Positions 17,289 to 24,607 of a stretch of DNA of 64,000 nucleotides are shown in pieces. The stretch's first letter is position 1. The number at the start of each line of letters is the position of its first letter. Below the pieces are notes generated by a model, which saw only the letters and a program-made list of their open reading frames with translations, had not been told where the DNA came from and ran no database searches. Location of the stretch: positions 248,001-312,000 of the forward strand of contig NZ_FOMD01000004.1 of the NCBI RefSeq assembly GCF_900112525.1. Direction: 5' to 3'. The position numbers and the translations under genes are program-made. This DNA is from Klenkia taihuensis (GTDB taxonomy: Bacteria; Actinomycetota; Actinomycetes; Mycobacteriales; Geodermatophilaceae).

Positions 17289-18389
17289 TCAGCTACCGCC
17301 CACCCGGGGCCGGGGGACGACGGGGTCGGCCAGCTCCACGCGGTCGCGGCCGGCCTGCTTGGCCGTGTACATCGCCAGGTCGGCCCGGTCGATGAGCTTG
17401 CGGACGGCGTCCTGCGGGTCGTCGTCGGGGTGCGGCCCGGCCAGGGCCACCCCGACCGAGGCGGTGACCGGGTGCAGCCGGTGACCCGCCCGCTGCACCG
17501 CGGCGCGCAGCCGCTCGCCCAGCTGCCGGGCGTCGGCGGCGCCGTGCACCAGGCCCAGCACGACCATCTCCTCGCCGCCGGTGCGGGCGAGCACGTCGGC
17601 CGGGCGGACGGCGCCGGTGAGCGCGGTGGCGACCGCCTGCAGCACGGCGTCGCCGGCGGCGTGCCCGTGCTCGTCGTTGAGCTCCTTGAACCGGTCGAGG
17701 TCGAGGACGAAGGCGGCCACCGACGCCCCGTCGCGCTGGGCCTGCCGCCACAGCCGGTCGCCGCCCGCCACCAGCGACCGGCGGTTGGCCAGGCCGGTGA
17801 GCGGGTCGGTGGAGGACAGCCGCTCGGTGTCGGCCAGCAGCCGCTGCACCTGGCGGCGCAGCCAGACCACCCCGAGGGTGGTGACGTCGAGGATCACCGA
17901 CTGCACGACCACCTGGACGGCGAGCGCACCGGGGTCGTCGAAGCTGGCCTGCAGCGCCACCCAGCAGGCCAGCGGGACCACGCCCAGGTGCACCCGGAGC
18001 AGCCAGCCGTCGAGGAACCAGGCGGCGGAGAAGGCGCAGAACAGCAGCATCAGCGGCGGGGCGTACCGCATCGGGTCGGTGATCGAGAGCGCCACGACCA
18101 CGTAGACCAGGTCGCCCACCAGCACCAGCGAGGCCACGAAGCGGGGGCCCAGCCGGTCGCGGACCCGGACGACGACGGCCAGCACCACCAGCAGCGCCAT
18201 CGTCCCGGCGTAGACCCACCGGGTACCGCCCGGGCGCAGCACGCCGTCCACGAGCAGGTTGAGCGAGCCCAGCCCGGCACCCACGAGCAGCAGGGCGGCG
18301 ATGAGCCGGGCCGCGGTGCGCCCGTCTGCCCGGCCGGGACCGCGCACCAGCCACCGGCGGCTGTCGGTGGTGGTCGGTGCGGCGGGCAC
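17289..18389 (-). CDS. membrane diguanylate cyclase (GGDEF)
   Basis: A 366-residue protein with about six N-terminal membrane helices (LIAALLLVGAGLGSL to the helix before WLRRQVQ) and a C-terminal GGDEF domain: SSTDPLTGLANRRSL, DLDRFKELNDEHGHAAGD and the active-site GGEEM at residues 271-275. GGEEF-type sites are catalytically competent in making cyclic di-GMP; Met in the last position is a variant. The N-terminal domain may sense a membrane signal. Start is GTG at 18389, 6 bases after CACACT, consistent with a leaderless message; longer frames enter low-complexity sequence antisense to the next gene. Confidence 0.85.
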   Translation of the reverse strand: MPAAPTTTDSRRWLVRGPGRADGRTAARLIAALLLVGAGLGSLNLLVDGVLRPGGTRWVYAGTMALLVVLAVVVRVRDRLGPRFVASLVLVGDLVYVVVALSITDPMRYAPPLMLLFCAFSAAWFLDGWLLRVHLGVVPLACWVALQASFDDPGALAVQVVVQSVILDVTTLGVVWLRRQVQRLLADTERLSSTDPLTGLANRRSLVAGGDRLWRQAQRDGASVAAFVLDLDRFKELNDEHGHAAGDAVLQAVATALTGAVRPADVLARTGGEEMVVLGLVHGAADARQLGERLRAAVQRAGHRLHPVTASVGVALAGPHPDDDPQDAVRKLIDRADLAMYTAKQAGRDRVELADPVVPRPRVGGS

Positions 18390-18516
18390 GCGGGCAGTGT
18401 GCCCCACGGCACCGCCGCCCCCGCACCGGTCGCCGCCGGGCGGGACCCGGCGACCGGTGCCACGCTGGCCGGGCACCGCGCATGCGGGCCGCCGCAACCG
18501 AGGGGAGAGGGTGCAG

Positions 18517-18711
18517 ATGGCCGACGGACCGTGGTTCTGGTGCCTGAAGGACAACGCCGTGGAGGGCCCCGAGGGGTGCGCCGAGCGGCACCGGCTCGGG
18601 CCGTTCGCGACCCGCGAGGAGGCCGAGCACGCGCTGGAGAAGGTCGCCGAGCGCAACGAGAAGGCCGACGCCGAGGACCGCGCCTGGGACCGGGGCGAGC
18701 GCAGCAGCTGA
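18517..18711 (+). CDS. SPOR-like small protein
   Basis: A 64-residue protein beginning MADGPWFWCLKDNAVEGPEG with LGPFATREEAEHALEKV, a pattern (GPF-T-EEA) found in small actinobacterial proteins annotated SPOR-like or methionine-aminopeptidase-associated. It probably has a compact beta-alpha fold; function unknown. ATG 18517 has GGGGAGAGG with 6-base spacing; the in-frame GTG at 18511 is too close to that site. Divergent from the diguanylate cyclase. Confidence 0.72.
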   Translation: MADGPWFWCLKDNAVEGPEGCAERHRLGPFATREEAEHALEKVAERNEKADAEDRAWDRGERSS

Positions 18712-18759
18712 GCGGGGCATGATCACCGCCGGGGTCCGCTTCGAGCTGGGGGAGACGAC

Positions 18760-19467
18760 GTGACGGAGAGCAGCGCGGTGGGACGGCCCGTCGGCGAGCT
18801 GGTGGTCGGGGTGCTGGGCGGCACCGGCCCCCAGGGCCGGGGCCTGGGCGTGCGGTGGGCCGCGGCCGGGCAGCGGGTGCTGCTGGGCTCGCGGGACGCC
18901 GACCGGGCGCAGGAGGTCGCCGACCAGGTGGCGGCCCGGGCGACCGCGGCGTCCGGTGGCGCCGAGGTGTCGGTGCGCGGCGGGTCCAACCAGGACGTCG
19001 CCGGCGCGGCCGACGTGGTGGTCGTGGCCGTGCCCTACGCCGGGCACGCGGAGCTGCTGGCGGAGCTCGCGCCGGTGCTGGCCGGCAAGGTCGTCGTCGA
19101 CTGCGTCGTGCCGATGGGCTGGGACGAGCTCGGTGCCTACGTGCTCGACGTCCCCGAGGGCAGCGTCACCCAGCAGGCCGCGGCCCTGCTCCCCGACAGC
19201 CTGGTGGTCGGTGCGTTCCACCACCTGTCGGCGGTGTCGCTGGAGGACCTGTCGCACCCGACGCTGGAGGGCGACGTCATGGTGGTCGGCGACGACCGCG
19301 GCGCGATGGACCTGGTGCAGGCCCTCGCCGGGCAGCTGCCGGGCCTGCGCGGGGTCTACGCCGGCCGGCTGCGCAACGCCCGCCAGGTCGAGGCGCTGAC
19401 CATCAACCTGGTCTCGGTGAACCGCCGGTACAGGACCCACGCCGGCGTCCGGGTGACCGGCGTCTGA
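18760..19467 (+). CDS. npdG: F420H2:NADP+ oxidoreductase (NADPH-dependent F420 reductase)
   Basis: A 235-residue enzyme transferring hydride between NADPH and coenzyme F420. VGVLGGTGPQGRGLGVRWA is the dinucleotide-binding loop, followed by LLGSRDADRAQ for NADP phosphate recognition; GAFHHLSAVSLEDL is characteristic of Fno/NpdG. The GTG start at 18760 follows GGGGGAGACGAC. It supplies reduced F420 for enzymes such as the LLM and PPOX proteins encoded elsewhere in this window. Confidence 0.88.
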   Translation: MTESSAVGRPVGELVVGVLGGTGPQGRGLGVRWAAAGQRVLLGSRDADRAQEVADQVAARATAASGGAEVSVRGGSNQDVAGAADVVVVAVPYAGHAELLAELAPVLAGKVVVDCVVPMGWDELGAYVLDVPEGSVTQQAAALLPDSLVVGAFHHLSAVSLEDLSHPTLEGDVMVVGDDRGAMDLVQALAGQLPGLRGVYAGRLRNARQVEALTINLVSVNRRYRTHAGVRVTGV

Positions 19468-19473
19468 CGACCG

Positions 19474-19504
19474 GGGACGACGTCCGCACGGAGGCCGTCG
19501 TCCC
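19474..19504. terminator. bidirectional terminator-like hairpin
   Basis: GGGACGACG (19474-19482) pairs exactly with CGTCGTCCC (19496-19504) around a 13-base loop, between the convergent npdG and low-complexity protein genes. No T tract. It slightly precedes the stop complement at 19507. Confidence 0.45.
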
Positions 19505-19506
19505 GC

Positions 19507-20091
19507 TCAGAGGACCTTGACGCAGACGCCCGGCAGGACCAGGTGCAGGGTGTAGCCGGTGGGGCAGGACCCACCGGCCACCAGGGCGATGTCGGCGACC
19601 GACGCGGTCGGGGCCGCGACGCCGACCGACGCGGTGACGCCGGTCGCGGCCGTCGGGGCGGCGACGCCCACGCCGGCGGTGACGCCGACACCGGCGGTCG
19701 GGGCGGTGACCCCGACGCCCGCGGTCACGCCGACGTCCGCGGTGGGCGCGGCGACACCGACGCCGGCGGTGCTGCCCACGCCCGCGGTCGTGCCGACCCC
19801 GGCGGTGACGCCGACGCCGGCGGTGCTGCCCTGCGCGGCGGTCGGAGCGGTGCCGGCGACCGGTGCGGTGTCGGCGGTGGGGGCCGCCGTCCCGACGGCT
19901 GCGGTGGGGGCGGCCGTGCCGGTCGACGCGGTCTCGGCGGTCGGGGCCGCGGCGGCGGTCTCCGCGGTCGCGGCGACGGGCGCGGTGCCCGGGTCGCCGG
20001 GGGCCGCGTTGGCGGCCACGCCGCCCACGACGGCAGCCAGGAAGACGACGCCCGAGGCGACGCCGATGACTGCGGTGCGGTCGATCTTCAC
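19507..20091 (-). CDS. secreted low-complexity Ala/Thr/Val/Gly repeat protein
   Basis: A 194-residue protein with an N-terminal signal sequence (VIGVASGVVFLAAVVGGVA, predicted cleavage around ANA-AP at residue 30). Residues 31-170 are nearly all Ala, Thr, Val, Gly and Pro, with recurrent TAGVGVTAGVG and VAAPTA units. A short C-terminal module, SCPTGYTLHLVLPGVCVKVL, has two Cys that could form a disulfide. GTG start at 20091 has GGAGGAGCAGGACC upstream. No family is recognised; it may be a cell-surface or wall-spanning spacer protein (inference). Confidence 0.75.
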   Translation of the reverse strand: MKIDRTAVIGVASGVVFLAAVVGGVAANAAPGDPGTAPVAATAETAAAAPTAETASTGTAAPTAAVGTAAPTADTAPVAGTAPTAAQGSTAGVGVTAGVGTTAGVGSTAGVGVAAPTADVGVTAGVGVTAPTAGVGVTAGVGVAAPTAATGVTASVGVAAPTASVADIALVAGGSCPTGYTLHLVLPGVCVKVL

Positions 20092-20174
20092 GGTCCTGCT
20101 CCTCCGGGGTCGGTCCTGTCCCGGGGAGTGTCGGCATTGCGGACGGTCCTGTTCAGCTGAACCACCCGCAAGGG

Positions 20175-21044
20175 TCAGAAGCTGTGCTCCGGCCCGGGGA
20201 ACGCGCCGCTGCGCACCTCGGCGGCGTACTCCTGCGCCGCGCGCAGCAGCTCGCCGCGCAGGTCGGCGTACTTCTTCACGAACCGTGGCACCCGCCCGCC
20301 GTTGAGCCCGGCCATGTCCGGCCACACCAGCACCTGGGCGTCGCACCCCACCCCGGCGCCGATGCCGACGGTGGGCACGGCCAGCTCGGCGGTCACCCGG
20401 GCGGCGACGTCGGCCGGCACCATCTCCAGCACGACGGCGAAGGCCCCCGCGTCGGCGACCGCGCGGGCGTCGGCCAGCACCTGGTCGGCGGCGTCGCCGC
20501 GGCCCTGCACCCGGAACCCGCCCAGCGCGTGCTCGGACTGCGGGGTGAACCCGACGTGCCCCATGACCGGGATGCCGTTCTCGGACAGCAGCCGCACCTG
20601 CGGGGCCACCCGGGCGCCGCCCTCGAGCTTGACCGCCTGCGCGCCGCCCTCCTTCATCATCCGCACCGCGGTGGCGAAGGCCTGCTCGGGCGAGGCCTCG
20701 TAGGACCCGAACGGCAGGTCGGCCACGACCAGCGCACGCGACGTCGAGCGGGTGACCGCCTTGGTGAAGACCAGCAGGTCCTCCACGGTGACCGGCACGG
20801 TGGAGGAGTGGCCGAGCACCACGTTGCCCGCCGAGTCCCCGACCAGCAGCACCGGGATGCCTGCCTCCTCGAAGACCCGCGCGGTGTAGGTGTCGTAGGC
20901 GGTGAGCATCGCCCACCTGTCGCCGTCGGCCTTGGCCTGCTGCAGGTGGTGGATGCGCACCCGGGCGGTGGGGGAGCCCCCGCCGTAGAGGACCGGCTCG
21001 GAGCTGGGGGCGGAGGACGACGACGGCGTGGTCACGGCGCCCAT
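20175..21044 (-). CDS. panB: 3-methyl-2-oxobutanoate hydroxymethyltransferase
   Basis: A 289-residue TIM-barrel enzyme adding a hydroxymethyl group from methylenetetrahydrofolate to ketoisovalerate, first step of pantothenate and CoA synthesis. Signatures include [14 protein letters not shown] (Mg-binding Asp), [28 protein letters not shown] and TVGIGAG. The C-terminal FPGPEHSF matches the mycobacterial protein. Start ATG 21044 is used; because CAGGAT overlaps it, a leaderless start at the GTG three codons later (21035) is also likely. Confidence 0.95.
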   Translation of the reverse strand: MGAVTTPSSSSAPSSEPVLYGGGSPTARVRIHHLQQAKADGDRWAMLTAYDTYTARVFEEAGIPVLLVGDSAGNVVLGHSSTVPVTVEDLLVFTKAVTRSTSRALVVADLPFGSYEASPEQAFATAVRMMKEGGAQAVKLEGGARVAPQVRLLSENGIPVMGHVGFTPQSEHALGGFRVQGRGDAADQVLADARAVADAGAFAVVLEMVPADVAARVTAELAVPTVGIGAGVGCDAQVLVWPDMAGLNGGRVPRFVKKYADLRGELLRAAQEYAAEVRSGAFPGPEHSF

Positions 21045-21181
21045 CCTGCACCGGCCCCCCGTGGGTGACACCTGACAACCCCGGAGCGCGACGTCGTCGT
21101 CCCTGGACGCGGCGGAGGCGCCCCCGGGGCAGTGCGCACTGGTTGCATACCGGCACCACCACCTGCCGAGCCGAGGTCGCC

Positions 21182-22381
21182 ATGCCCGTCCGCCACCGCT
21201 GCGCCCCGTTCGCCCTGCTGCTCGTGGTGCTCGCCGGCTGCCAGTCAGGCGTGGACGGCGGGCAGGCCGCCGCACCCGCCACCACCGCGGCACCCACCAC
21301 GGCCGCGCCGGTGCCGGCCGCGGTGATCAGCACGGACCCGCCGCTGGGCTCGACCGGCGTGGACCCGGTGACGCCGCTGCGGGTGCTCGCCGGGCACGGG
21401 ACGCTCACCGCGGTCACCGTCACCGCCGAGGACGGCACCCCGCTGCCCGGCGCGCTGGACCCCGCCGCCGGCACCTGGACCGCCGCGGCCGACCTGGGCT
21501 ACGGCACCACCTACGCCGTGCAGGCCACCGCCACCGACGCCGCCGGCCGCACCAGCACCGCCTCGGGCACGGTCGGCACCGTCACCCCCCGCACGCTCAC
21601 CATGCCGACGGTCTTCCCGGACGCGGACACCCCGGTGGTGGGTGTGGGCCAGCCGGTCTCGATCACCTTCGACGAGGACGTCACCGACCGGGCCGCCGTC
21701 GAGCGCCGGCTGTCGGTGGTGACCACGCCGCACGTCGACGGGTCGTGGTCCTGGCTGTCCGACCGCACCGTGCACTACCGGCCCGCCGCCTACTGGCCCG
21801 CGCACACCCACGTCGTCGTGGACGCCGACCTCTACGGCGTGGACGTCGGCGACGGCGTCCACGGCCAGGCCAGCAAGCACGTGGAGTTCGACGTCGGCCC
21901 GAAGAAGGTCGGCGCCGTCGACGCCACCGAGCACGTGCTGCGCCTCTACGTCGACGACCAGCTGGTGCAGACGATGCCGACGTCCCTGGGCAAGCCCTCG
22001 AGCCCCACGCCGTCCGGCACGTACGTGGTGATGCAGCAGTCCCGGCACTACACGATGGACTCCTCGACCTACGGCGTGCCGATCGACGCCCCGGGCGGCT
22101 ACCGGACCGACGTGGAGTACGCCTCCCGGCTGTCGAACTCCGGCATCTTCGTGCACGCGGCGCCGTGGTCGGTGGGCCAGCAGGGGTACCGCAACGTCTC
22201 GCACGGCTGCCTCAACGTCTCGACGGCGGACGCGGGCTGGTTCTACGAGAACTTCGGCCGCGGCGACGTCGTCGAGGTCAGCAACGCCGGCCCGCGGCTC
22301 GCGGGGTCCGACGGGTTCGGCGACTGGAACGTGGGCTGGGACGAGTGGGTCGCGGGGTCGGCGCTGCACCCCGGCGTGTGA
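21182..22381 (+). CDS. lipoprotein L,D-transpeptidase with Ig-like domains
   Basis: A 399-residue cell-wall enzyme forming 3-3 peptidoglycan cross-links. The signal peptide ends in the lipobox LAGC, giving a lipidated Cys; a Thr/Ala/Pro linker, two immunoglobulin-like domains (about residues 50-250) and a YkuD catalytic domain follow. The active site is HGCLNVS, containing the nucleophile Cys, preceded by [12 protein letters not shown]. The order matches mycobacterial LdtB/LprQ-type enzymes. ATG 21182 directly precedes the basic n-region of the signal peptide. Divergent from panB. Confidence 0.92.
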   Translation: MPVRHRCAPFALLLVVLAGCQSGVDGGQAAAPATTAAPTTAAPVPAAVISTDPPLGSTGVDPVTPLRVLAGHGTLTAVTVTAEDGTPLPGALDPAAGTWTAAADLGYGTTYAVQATATDAAGRTSTASGTVGTVTPRTLTMPTVFPDADTPVVGVGQPVSITFDEDVTDRAAVERRLSVVTTPHVDGSWSWLSDRTVHYRPAAYWPAHTHVVVDADLYGVDVGDGVHGQASKHVEFDVGPKKVGAVDATEHVLRLYVDDQLVQTMPTSLGKPSSPTPSGTYVVMQQSRHYTMDSSTYGVPIDAPGGYRTDVEYASRLSNSGIFVHAAPWSVGQQGYRNVSHGCLNVSTADAGWFYENFGRGDVVEVSNAGPRLAGSDGFGDWNVGWDEWVAGSALHPGV

Positions 22382-22410
22382 CCGGCCACCCCGACGGGGC
22401 AGGCTCCCGG

Positions 22411-22431
22411 GTGTCGTAACCGAGCCGACAC
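22411..22431. promoter_or_regulatory. inverted repeat upstream of glnA2
   Basis: GTGTCG (22411-22416) and CGACAC (22426-22431) are reverse complements separated by 9 bases, 15 bases before the glnA2 start. The element also reads GTAAC-n6-GACAC (22416-22431), one mismatch from the GlnR half-site pair GTnAC-n6-GAAAC. Regulation by GlnR is speculative. Confidence 0.35.
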
Positions 22432-22445
22432 GACCGGGAGACAGG

Positions 22446-23795
22446 ATGCCCAGCATGGACCGCCAGCAGGAGTTCGTCCTGCGCACCCTGGAAGAGCGCG
22501 ACATCCGGTTCGTCCGGCTGTGGTTCACCGACGTGTCGGGCTACCTCAAGGCCGTCGCCGTGGCCCCCGCCGAGATCGAGGCGGCGTTCGCCGAGGGCAT
22601 CGGGTTCGACGGCTCGGCGATCGAGGGCTTCGCCCGGGTCTACGAGTCCGACATGCTCGCCAAGCCCGACCCGGGCACCTTCCAGGTGATGCCCTCGGCC
22701 AAGGGCGGGGCGAGCGAGACCGCGCGGATGTTCTGCGACATCACGCTGCCCGACGGCAGCCCCGCGTGGGCCGACCCGCGGCACGTGCTGCGCCGGGCCC
22801 TGGGCAAGGCCGCGGACATGGGGTTCACCTTCTACACCCACCCCGAGATCGAGTTCTTCCTGCTCAAGGACCTGCCCGACGACGGCACCCCGCCCACCCC
22901 GGCCGACACCGGCGGCTACTTCGACCTGTCCACGCACAACGTGGCGCACGACTTCCGCCGCGAGGCCGTCTTCGCGCTCGAGGCGATGGGCATCTCGGTG
23001 GAGTTCAGCCACCACGAGGTCGCGCCCGGCCAGCAGGAGATCGACCTGCGCTACGCCGACGCGCTGTCGATGGCCGACAACATCATGACCCTGCGGCACG
23101 TGGTGCGGGAGGTCGCGCTGGCCCAGGGCGTGCACGCCACCTTCATGCCCAAGCCGTTCACCGACCTGGCCGGCTCGGCGATGCACACCCACCTGTCGCT
23201 GTTCGAGGGCGACCGCAACGCCTTCCACGACGCCGGCGACCCGATGCGCCTGTCGACCACGGGCAAGCAGTTCATCGCCGGCCTGCTCAAGCACGCCCGC
23301 GAGGTCACCGCCGTCACCAACCAGACGGTGAACTCCTACCGCCGCCTGCTCGCCGGCACCGAGGCGCCCACCGCCGCGACCTGGGGCAAGGCCAACCGCT
23401 CGGCGCTGGTGCGGCTGCCCTCCTACAAGCCGTCCAAGGCCAACTCCGCCCGCGTCGAGGTGCGCTCGCCCGACAGCGCCTGCAACCCCTACCTCACCTT
23501 CGCCGTGCTGCTCGCGGCCGGTCTCAAGGGCATCGAGGAGGGCTACGAGCTCCCGCCGGAGGCCGAGGACGACGTCTGGTCGCTCACCGACACCGAGCGC
23601 CGCGCCGCCGGCTACGAGGACCTCCCGGTGAGCCTGGGCGAGGCGCTGACCGCCATGGAGGGCAGCGACCTGGTCGCCGAGACCCTCGGCGAGCACGTGT
23701 TCGAGTTCTTCCTGCGCAACAAGTGGGAGGAGTTCAACTCCTACCGCCGCAACGTCACGCCCTTCGAGCTCCAGCGCTACCTGCCCGGGCTCTAG
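22446..23795 (+). CDS. glnA2: glutamine synthetase type I, GlnA2 (GSI-alpha-like)
   Basis: A 449-residue glutamine synthetase. EGIGFDGSAIEGFARV, EIEFFLL, SAMHTHLSLF and NRSALVRLPSYKP cover the ammonia, metal and ATP sites. It matches the actinobacterial GlnA2 branch: it lacks the adenylylation tyrosine, with DDVWSLTDTER where GlnA1 has DLYELPPEE. It may therefore escape GlnE control. GGGAG is 5 bases from ATG 22446; homologues begin at MDRQ, so ATG 22455 is an alternative but poorly spaced. It lies upstream of the amidotransferase and glnE. Confidence 0.93.
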   Translation: MPSMDRQQEFVLRTLEERDIRFVRLWFTDVSGYLKAVAVAPAEIEAAFAEGIGFDGSAIEGFARVYESDMLAKPDPGTFQVMPSAKGGASETARMFCDITLPDGSPAWADPRHVLRRALGKAADMGFTFYTHPEIEFFLLKDLPDDGTPPTPADTGGYFDLSTHNVAHDFRREAVFALEAMGISVEFSHHEVAPGQQEIDLRYADALSMADNIMTLRHVVREVALAQGVHATFMPKPFTDLAGSAMHTHLSLFEGDRNAFHDAGDPMRLSTTGKQFIAGLLKHAREVTAVTNQTVNSYRRLLAGTEAPTAATWGKANRSALVRLPSYKPSKANSARVEVRSPDSACNPYLTFAVLLAAGLKGIEEGYELPPEAEDDVWSLTDTERRAAGYEDLPVSLGEALTAMEGSDLVAETLGEHVFEFFLRNKWEEFNSYRRNVTPFELQRYLPGL

Positions 23796-23802
23796 AGAAG
23801 GA

Positions 23803-23857
23803 CCCCCTCGCCCCCCCCCACGACGCGCTCCGCACACCGCGGGTCCCTGCGAGGGGG
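23803..23857 (+). terminator. hairpin with C-rich loop after glnA2
   Basis: CCCCCTCGC (23803-23811) pairs with GCGAGGGGG (23849-23857). The 37-base loop begins with a run of C (23811-23819) and can form an inner stem. It starts 8 bases after the glnA2 stop and ends before the TAGGCT promoter of the next gene; a terminator is the simplest reading. Confidence 0.5.
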
Positions 23858-23887
23858 CCGGTCCGACCGGAATCTAGGCTTTCTGGC

Positions 23888-24607
23888 GTGACCCGTCTGC
23901 TCGTCGTCGTCCCGTCCGACACCGACCCGCCGGCCCGGCTGGGGGAGTGGCTCGCCGACGCCGGCCTCGAGCTCGACGAGCGGCACCTGGACGCCGGCGA
24001 CGAGGTGCCCGCCGACCTGTCCGGGCACGACGGCCTGCTGGTGCTCGGCGGCCCCCAGTCCTCCCTGGACGAGGGGGCCACCGAGCTCGCCCCGGTGCGC
24101 GACCTGCTGGCGCAGGCCGCCGCCGACGACGTGCCGACCCTGGCCATCTGCCTGGGCGCCCAGCTGCTGGCCCAGGCCGCCGGCGGGTCCACGCGGGTGC
24201 GGCCGGCCGGTCCCGAGGTCGGCGCCACCCTGGTCGCCCGCCGCGACGCCGCCGAGACCGACCCGGTGTTCGCCGGCGTCCCGCTCTCGCCCGACGTGGT
24301 CGCCTGGCACCACGACGAGGTCGAGCGGCTGCCCGACGGTGCCGTGCTGCTGGCCGCCAACCCGGTGTGCGACGTCCAGGCCTACCGCCTGGGGACGGCG
24401 GTCTACGGGCTGCAGTTCCACATCGAGACCACCCCGGAGATCGCCGCGTCCTGGGCCGCGCACGACCCGGTGGGCGTCGCGGCCAGCGGCCTGGACGTCG
24501 AGGAGATCAGCGACCGCGCCGCCGCCGCGCACCCCGACCTGGCCGAGGTCTGGGCGCCGTTCGCCGGCCGGTTCGCCGACGTCGTGCACGCCCGCGCCCG
24601 CACGTGA
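23888..24607 (+). CDS. class I glutamine amidotransferase
   Basis: A 239-residue stand-alone type 1 amidotransferase. The nucleophile lies in LAICLGAQLLA, and GLQFHIETTPE provides the catalytic His and Glu. Such GuaA-like stand-alone proteins hydrolyse glutamine or gamma-glutamyl compounds; a partner synthetase is not adjacent. Its location between glnA2 and glnE suggests a role in glutamine turnover (inference). GTG 23888 follows TAGGCT (23875-23880) by 7 bases, a clear leaderless promoter. Its stop overlaps the glnE start. Confidence 0.85.
   Translation: MTRLLVVVPSDTDPPARLGEWLADAGLELDERHLDAGDEVPADLSGHDGLLVLGGPQSSLDEGATELAPVRDLLAQAAADDVPTLAICLGAQLLAQAAGGSTRVRPAGPEVGATLVARRDAAETDPVFAGVPLSPDVVAWHHDEVERLPDGAVLLAANPVCDVQAYRLGTAVYGLQFHIETTPEIAASWAAHDPVGVAASGLDVEEISDRAAAAHPDLAEVWAPFAGRFADVVHARART

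Noticed and set aside
23803-23857. 6C RNA candidate, because of the C9 run in a hairpin loop
   Set aside because: The 6C RNA has two hairpins with C-rich loops; only one is present, and the position fits a glnA2 terminator.
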